DNA from: Porogramme epimiltina
Lineage: Eukaryota; Basidiomycota; Agaricomycetes; Polyporales; Polyporaceae
Length of the DNA: 64,000 nt
Reading direction: 5' to 3'
NCBI GenBank assembly: GCA_900155495.1
Contig: FTLJ01000356.1
Location: 1 to 64,000 of the forward strand
Shown here: positions 58,361 to 64,000 of the stretch, piece by piece
Layout: each line of letters starts with the position of its first letter
Position numbering within the stretch: position 1 is the first letter of the stretch
Program-made: the position numbers and the translations under genes
The notes under the pieces: generated by a model
Told to the model about the DNA's origin: nothing
Database searches by the model: none
The model's input: the letters and a program-made list of their open reading frames with translations, nothing else

Positions 58361-61300
58361 ATGGCCGATCTACCATCTCTCCTTCTTGCCTCCCTCAACC
58401 CCGCCAGCAGGAAGCAGGCAGAGCAGTCCCTCCAGGCCGTCTCTGTCCAGCCCGGCTTCCTCGCCCACCTTCTCTCCCTCGTCCTCCAGTCCTCCCAAGA
58501 GCGCGCCGTCCGCCTCGCCGCGAGTGTCTACCTCAAAAACCTCGTCAAGTCCAGATGGGAAGATGTCCGTCCTTGTCTGATACGCACCGATCCTCCGTGA
58601 TCTCACCCCCCACCGTTCTTTCTCTCCCCAGGACGAGCCACCCATCCCCGAACCGGACAGGGCCGCCCTCCGCGATGCCCTCGTCCCCGCCATGATCTCC
58701 CTCTCAAACTCCTCAGACAAGGCCATCCGCGCCCAGGTCGCCGAGTCCATATCTCTCGTCGCCAAATCCGACTTCCCGGAGAACTGGCCCGATCTCGTCG
58801 ACGTGAGCTCCCTCCTACTTACTCGGCTCGTGTGCCGCACGCTCACCCATGGTATTCCCGACACCCCACAGAAACTAGTGGCGTCTCTTTCCGAGACCAA
58901 CTTCGAGATCAACATCGGCGTCCTCGAGACCGCGCATTCCATCTTCCGCCCGTGGCGTGCCGCAACCCGCTCCGACTCCCTGTTCACCGTCATCAACTAT
59001 GTCCTCTCTCGCTTCAGCCGCCCCTTCCTCCAGCTCTTCCTCCATACCACCAACCTCCTATTCTCCCCCCCGCCCGGAAGCCTGCCCCATGTCGCGCAGG
59101 CGATGGTCTTCCTGGTCGACATCTTCTACGACCTCACCTGCCAAGATCTCCCGCCCGATTTCGAAGACTCGCATGCGCAGTTCTTCGGCGCACAAGATGG
59201 CCTATTCATCAAGCTTCTCCTGTGGGACCCGCCTCAGCTTCGGGGAGACGTAAGTATTGTTCTGCCTCTTAACCGCGTCTTCCTCACTCGGCTCCGACAG
59301 CCGGAAGACACTACCCCGTCCCTTCCTTCTCAAATCAAAACCCGCATTTTGGAAATCGTAGAGGTACGTGCGTCCGGTTCTTTCGATTGAAGCGGTGGTA
59401 ACCTCGTCCCCGCCAGTTGTACGTCAAGCTTTACTCGGAAGTCTTGCAGACAACAAACTCTGTCGAAGCCTTTGTACGTACAATCTGGGACCTTGTTGGC
59501 GGCGGCAAGCGGCCGAATGTTGCAGACGACGGCGTAAGTCCTTTTGCACCTACTGTCCCGCTCCCCATCTTACTTTGTACATAGCTTGTGTCGCAATCGC
59601 TGCGGTTCATCGCGTCCGCCATCAGGACAACCCAGTACAAGCAGATATTCGGCTCAAAGGAGACGATCTCGGGCTTGGTGCAGGGTGTTGTTGTCCCCAA
59701 CGTGTCTCTACGAGGTACAGGCTCCCATTGCTGTTTTCTGGAGGTGGCGCGCTAACTCTAAACCTCCCAGAACACGAGTTGGAGCAGTTCGAAGATGACC
59801 CCCTCGAATACATTCGACTCGATCTCGCGCTGCCATCCATGAGCGGTGGCGGTGACGCGGTGACGCGCCGGCAGGCCGCGGCGGACGTGCTCCGCGCACT
59901 CGTTTCCTCCGGCCACGAGGCGGAGGCGACGGAGGTCACCGGGGCGTGGATCGGCGAGGGTCTGCGCGAGTACAGCGCGAACAAGGCGGAGAACTGGAAG
60001 GCGAAGGATACCGCGATTTATCTCCTCACGGCCGTTGCGACACGCGGGAGCACCGCACAGCACGGCGTGACGTCGACGAACGCGCTCATCGACGTCGTCC
60101 AGTTCTTCTCGGACAACATCTTCCAGGACCTCCAGGCCGCGGCGGGGACCGTGCATACGATCCTCCAGGTCGACGCGATCCGGTTCTTGTACACGTTCCG
60201 GAACCAGGTGAGGGGTGTTGTGCTGTGTTGAGGGATGAACGCGTACTGAACTGTCATGGGTGCACACACAGCTCGTCAAGCCGCAACTGCTGTCGGTCCT
60301 TCCGTCTTTGGCGGAACACTTGAAGTCGGACAACTATGTGTGTTACACGTACGCTGCGATCAGCATCGAGCGCATCCTGTTCATCCGGCAGGGGAACCAG
60401 CCTATGTATGTTTGTCACACGACTCAGAGATGCAAGGAGAGCGCTTACGCATCGCGCTAGGTTTACTCAGGACGACCTTCAGAGCACCGCACCTGCTCTC
60501 CTCGATGCTCTGATGAGGAAGATCGAGGCGGCGCCCACGCCCCAGAAGATGGCCGAGAACGACTACCTCATGAAGTGTCGGTATCTTTTTCCTCTTCTAT
60601 ACGGAGCATTGCTTATGATTTTGTGTGCAGGTGTCATGCGTGTCATCATTACTGCTCGTTCGACGTTTGCGGCGGACTATGAGCGCACCCTTGCGCGCTT
60701 CGTCGCTATCCTTGGCGTCATCTCGCAGAACCCCAGCAACCCGAACTTCGACCAGTACATCTTCGAGAGTATCTCTGCCTTGATGAGGTGTGTGCCCACC
60801 CGCCTCGGTAGCGGCCAACTTGCTTACCTGTTTTGTAGGTTCGTTGTCCCGGCGGTGCCAAGCTCACTGTCGACCTTCGAGCAAGGTCTTTTCGGGCCCT
60901 TCACGATCATCCTGGAGCAGGACATTGACCGTACGCTCGTTCTCTACTTCCTTCGTTCTCACCCATCCGCTCACGCGCCAGCAGAGTACGTCCCGTACGT
61001 GTTCCAGGTGCTCGCGCAGATGCTCGAGCTGCACACGGGCGGCGTGCCCCCTGCGTACGGCAACCTGCTCCCCATACTGCTCCGGCGCGAGGCGTGGACG
61101 CAGAAGGGCTCCATCCCGGGGCTCGTGAAGCTGCTCAAGGCGTTCCTGACGCGCGACGCGGCCGCGATGGTCGCAGAGGGGCAGGTGAACCAGGTGCTCG
61201 GTGTCGTGCAGGAGCGCCTCATCCCGAGCAAGGTCAACGACGGGTGGGGCTTCGAGCTGCTCCAGGCGATTGCGCAGAACGTTCCTTCGTGAGTCTCCGC

Positions 61301-62127
61301 GTTCTGAGCTGTCGTTCGGGGAAAGGGTGTGCTGATGCCGTGGTTGGACAGGGCGGCGCTCAAGCAGAACTTCAGGGGTATCATCTTTACGCTGCTGACG
61401 CGCATGCAGACGAGCAAGACGGATCAATACGTGTACTACTTTGTATACTTCCTCTCGTTCTGCCTGGCCATCAACGTTACGGACTTCACGCCGGACTACG
61501 TCGTCGGCCAGCTGGAGGGGATCCAGCCTGGGTACGTAGCTACTCTCTGCGAAGAGATGAAGTGGCTGACATCGTCATAGGCTCTGGGGGCAGATGCTCA
61601 CGAATTTTATTATCCCTCAGGCGCACAAATCGCCGCCTAAGGAGAGGAAGGTCGTCATCGTTGGCCTGACGCGTCTGCTCACCGAGAGCCCGCGAATGCT
61701 CCAGGATCCCCTTGTACAGTCATGGTACGCATCTTCTCTACGTGCTTTCACCCATCCACAGCCCAACTCACACCCACCCCTCCTTCCCTCACACAGGCCG
61801 CCGACATTCCAAGCGCTCGCCAAGCTCTTCCAGACGGAGCAGCAACTCTCGAAGGGCGATGAGACGGACCCGGACGCGGGCCTGACGCAGGTGGACTACG
61901 AGGAGCAGACGGCGGGCTACCAGGCAGCGTACTCGCGGCTCGCGGCGGCGGAGGCCGCGCCCGTCGACCCCGTTGCCCACGTCACGGACCTACCGACGTT
62001 CGTGGGGCGGGAGTTTGCACAGCTCCGTTCACGCGAGCCGCGCATGCCTTCGTGGCTCGGTGCGACGGACCAGGCCGTGACGGGCCCGTTCGTGCAGGCG
62101 TTGCGGGGGGCGGGGCATGCGCTGTGA
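58361..62127 (+). CDS. CSE1: Exportin-2 / CSE1 (CAS), importin-alpha re-exporter
   Basis: Nuclear transport receptor that returns importin-alpha to the cytoplasm with Ran-GTP. The ATG at 58361 gives MADLPSLLLASLNPASRKQA, the start of the importin-beta N-terminal domain (EQSLQAVSVQPGFLAHLLSL, AASVYLKNLVKSRW). ALVPAMISLSNSSDKAIRAQ and SDFPENWPDLVD follow. The CSE1 core is recognised by RPFLQLFLHTTNLLFSPP, HELEQFEDDPLEYIRLDL, CYTYAAISIERILFIRQGN, AENDYLMKCVMRVIITA and NPSNPNFDQYIFESISALMR. The C-terminal CAS domain has FTIILEQDIDQYVPYVFQVL, REAWTQKGSIPGLVKLLKAF, TSKTDQYVYYFVYFLSFCLA and RKVVIVGLTRLLTESP. More than a dozen introns. The full protein of roughly 970 residues matches the family. Confidence 0.93.
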
Positions 62128-63160
62128 GCGAGCGGCGCCGGGCGCCGTGGTGGAGGTGGAAGGAGGAAAGGAAAGTGACGTCATGCGGTGTTGGTTCGAT
62201 AGCATATTTGTAGCATTTTCAAGTTGCATTTCTTCCGACGTGAATCACAAGCACTAGTGTACCGTGTACTTACGAGCTGTGTCGGGCTTGCTCGCGTGCG
62301 CTGGGCGCACTGCGGCGGTCGCAGCGTGACTGTGCTCGGCCCCGATTGCGATGAACGGCACAGCAGAACTGCGGCGCCGACTCGGGCTGCTACAGTACTT
62401 GAAGGTGCAGGCCCGGGCGCAGCCGAGCCAGCCTCTTCCCTTCCACGCTCTCTCTCCACTCTACGTCCTCGGGTACGCGACAATGCCCCTTTCGCCGTCG
62501 CCCTCGGCTCCATGCTGCGTGATCACCTTACGGGCTCCCAGCGACGAATGTCTGCCCCAGGCAGACCTCCGGGTGCGGTTCGTCAGCCTGCCGGGAGGGC
62601 TGGTGGCCCCGCCGCACACGGCGGCTGACCGCCGTCGCTTGGACGACCTTTCGCGGGAACTCCGGGCGCATCGCGCACGATCGCCCCCTCCGCCGGTCTC
62701 AGCACCCCCCGAGACACTAGGGTGGGCGGGAAAGCTGCGGCGCCCCAAGTGCACCTTCAAGGGAGTTTTGGAGATGCTTTCCCTCGCCCGCTGATTCATG
62801 AAAGTCGCACCAAAAGACACTAGTCTCGTATAAATATCCATGCCACAGAGTGTACAGTCCGGCCACTTGTCGTATACCACCACTAGTATTTTCAGAACGC
62901 ATACACCCCCCCCCCCCCCCCCCCCCCNNNNNNNNNNNNNNNNNNNNNNNNAACGCATACCCCCCCCCCCCCCCCCCGTCCCAGACATCGCTCCTAGCTT
63001 TATACCCCCCACCATGTGCGCCTACATCGATTCCCACTACACCTCTTGTATCCCTAGCTGAACTCCATCACGGTTATGCCATGACCATTGTACCTTGTAC
63101 CTGTAGAAAGAACAGTGAGCTCGCCGAATGATCGTGGGCGGCTCGGAGAGCGTACCGACC
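62128..63160. other. Intergenic region with an assembly gap
   Basis: Between the 3' ends of CSE1 (+) and the DUF5648 gene (-). An open frame at 62351-62794 (+) has no recognisable family and is not called. Holds the N gap described separately. Confidence 0.45.
62906..62977. other. Sequence gap flanked by poly-C
   Basis: Twenty-four Ns at 62928-62951 between two C runs. The bases before each C run are the same (AACGCATAC), so the gap may be an artefact of joining reads across one C homopolymer or two copies of a short repeat. Confidence 0.9.
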
Positions 63161-63758
63161 TCAAGCCTGGATCACGTAGGCGGCGATGCCCTCGTCGACA
63201 TAGCCCAGGCGCCCGATCGCGTTGTTCTTCTCCGCGGCGTCGGTCGTGTAGAAATGATCCTGGACCGTCGGGTTCTGGACGCGGTAGAGCGGCACGGACC
63301 CGCAGAGGGCGCTCGCGTACACGTACGCGGTGACGCCCTCGTACGTGTACTTGAAGCGCGAGACGGCGGTGTCGCGCTCGCTCGCGGACGTGGTGTAGAA
63401 GTGGTCGTGGATGTCGTTGTTGTACAGCCGGTAGAGGGGGATCGTGTCCGGCGCCTGGGTGGGGAAGACGAACGCGGCGTCGCCCTCGGAGGTGTAGCCG
63501 AACTTGACGAGCGCGTTCTCCATCTCGAGCGGGTCGGTCGTGTAGAAGTGGTCTGTGAGGGTGTTGCTGTAGCCCCTAAGGAGCGCGACGGTGGGAGAGC
63601 CGCAAGTCTGAGCGGCGCGGGCCTGCGTTGGAGATGTGAATACGGTCATGAATTGGGGTGGTGAGGCGGGTGGTGATGCAAACCTCGTTGACCGTCGGTA
63701 AGGCGTGCACCTGGGAGGCGAGGAGGGAGACAACAAAGGCAACGAAGGTGAGCTTCAT
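63161..63758 (-). CDS. Secreted DUF5648 repeat protein
   Basis: Two exons. The ATG at 63758 gives a signal peptide MKLTFVAFVVSLLASQVHAL and PTVNE; an intron (GTTTGC...ACGCAG) joins to ARAAQTCGSPTVALLRGYSN. The mature protein is three tandem ~45-residue repeats of the type PLYRxxNxxxxDHFYTTxxx. They read TLTDHFYTTDPLEMENALVK, DIHDHFYTTSASERDTAVSR and TVQDHFYTTDAAEKNNAIGR. Each is followed by GYxxEGxAAYV. The protein ends GYVDEGIAAYVIQA. DUF5648 modules occur in bacteria and fungi and are thought to bind carbohydrate or surfaces, but function is not established. About 178 residues; no enzyme domain is attached. Confidence 0.88.
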
Positions 63759-63823
63759 GATGAACGGCAAAGGAAGTGAGTAGACCTGTGGCCTGAGGTT
63801 TTCCATTGCCGTCGAGCAACCCT

Positions 63824-63830
63824 TTATATA
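63824..63830 (-). promoter_or_regulatory. TATA box of the DUF5648 gene
   Basis: TATATAAA-like on the coding strand, about 66 bases before the ATG at 63758. Confidence 0.55.
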
Positions 63831-64000
63831 CGGCTCGTGAGCCAAGACATATGTTTGAACGCACCCGTTCATGTGCAAGGTACCGTCATTGGACGTAACT
63901 CGAGGTTGGCCATGGGCTGATCATGTTACGGCCACGGCGATGGAGATAACGCGATCGCGACATACCCAAAGGTACCGATCCTGACCAGATCGTCAGCATG

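Noticed and set aside
62351..62794. 147-codon open frame after CSE1
   Set aside because: No family match, and it overlaps other open frames of similar quality on both strands.
1..64000. CRISPR array, operon-type organisation or phage-like region
   Set aside because: Spliceosomal introns throughout and eukaryotic gene families make a bacterial or phage origin untenable.

Overview
The window is nuclear DNA of a filamentous basidiomycete, most likely a wood-decaying Agaricomycete. The signs are GC-rich genes split by many short introns (about 45-65 bases, GT...AG, with CTGAC/CTAAC-like branch sites close to the acceptor), two AA14 lytic polysaccharide monooxygenases, a class I hydrophobin, a GH17 glucanase and an FunK-like kinase relic. 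Nothing bacterial or viral is seen. No rRNA, tRNA or CRISPR array could be recognised by eye.

Layout. 1-2.0 kb: 3' part of a RhoGAP gene (5' end outside the window). 3.7-5.6 kb: membrane-anchored GH17 beta-1,3-glucanase. 6.6-12.1 kb (-): a very long, disordered protein ending in a peroxiredoxin-like (AhpC/TSA_2, PRXL2-type) domain. It is divergent from a vacuolar amino-acid transporter of the AVT/SLC36 type (12.9-15.9 kb, +). 16.5-17.6 kb (-): kinase-like gene with a broken 5' end. 18.0-19.9 kb (-): mucin-like single-pass membrane protein, divergent from a CIA30/NDUFAF1 complex I assembly factor (20.2-21.2 kb). 22.3-30.8 kb: two AA14 LPMO genes in the same orientation, separated by a segment bounded by ~320-base inverted repeats that holds a decayed cyclin gene and GC-rich tandem repeats. 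31.2-35.4 kb (-): two tandem NADP-dependent medium-chain reductases. 36.1-37.7 kb (-): DUF1295 membrane reductase, divergent from SDE2 (37.7-38.7 kb). 39.0-41.9 kb: secreted six-hairpin glycosidase-like protein. 42.3-44.6 kb: forkhead transcription factor. 45.6-46.1 kb: Dabb stress-responsive barrel protein. 46.5-48.8 kb (-): MFS transporter. 49.3-55.0 kb (-): two tandem aldehyde dehydrogenases that lie in a ~3.5 kb direct duplication with their 5' flanks. 56.6-57.3 kb (-): class I hydrophobin. 58.4-62.1 kb: CSE1 exportin. 63.2-63.8 kb (-): secreted DUF5648 repeat protein.

The conserved housekeeping genes (RhoGAP, CIA30, SDE2, CSE1, transporter) are interspersed with accessory genes for plant cell-wall attack (AA14), surface coating (hydrophobin) and detoxification of carbonyl compounds (medium-chain reductases, aldehyde dehydrogenases, MFS pump). 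Three separate families are locally duplicated within 33 kb, so this is a region of active tandem gene duplication. The strongest unusual features are the inverted-repeat segment between the AA14 copies, the GC-AG in-frame intron directly after the AA14 copper-binding histidine, the loss of the last splice acceptor in one ALDH copy, and the CxxG active site of the giant peroxiredoxin-like protein. No clearly undescribed multi-gene system was found.
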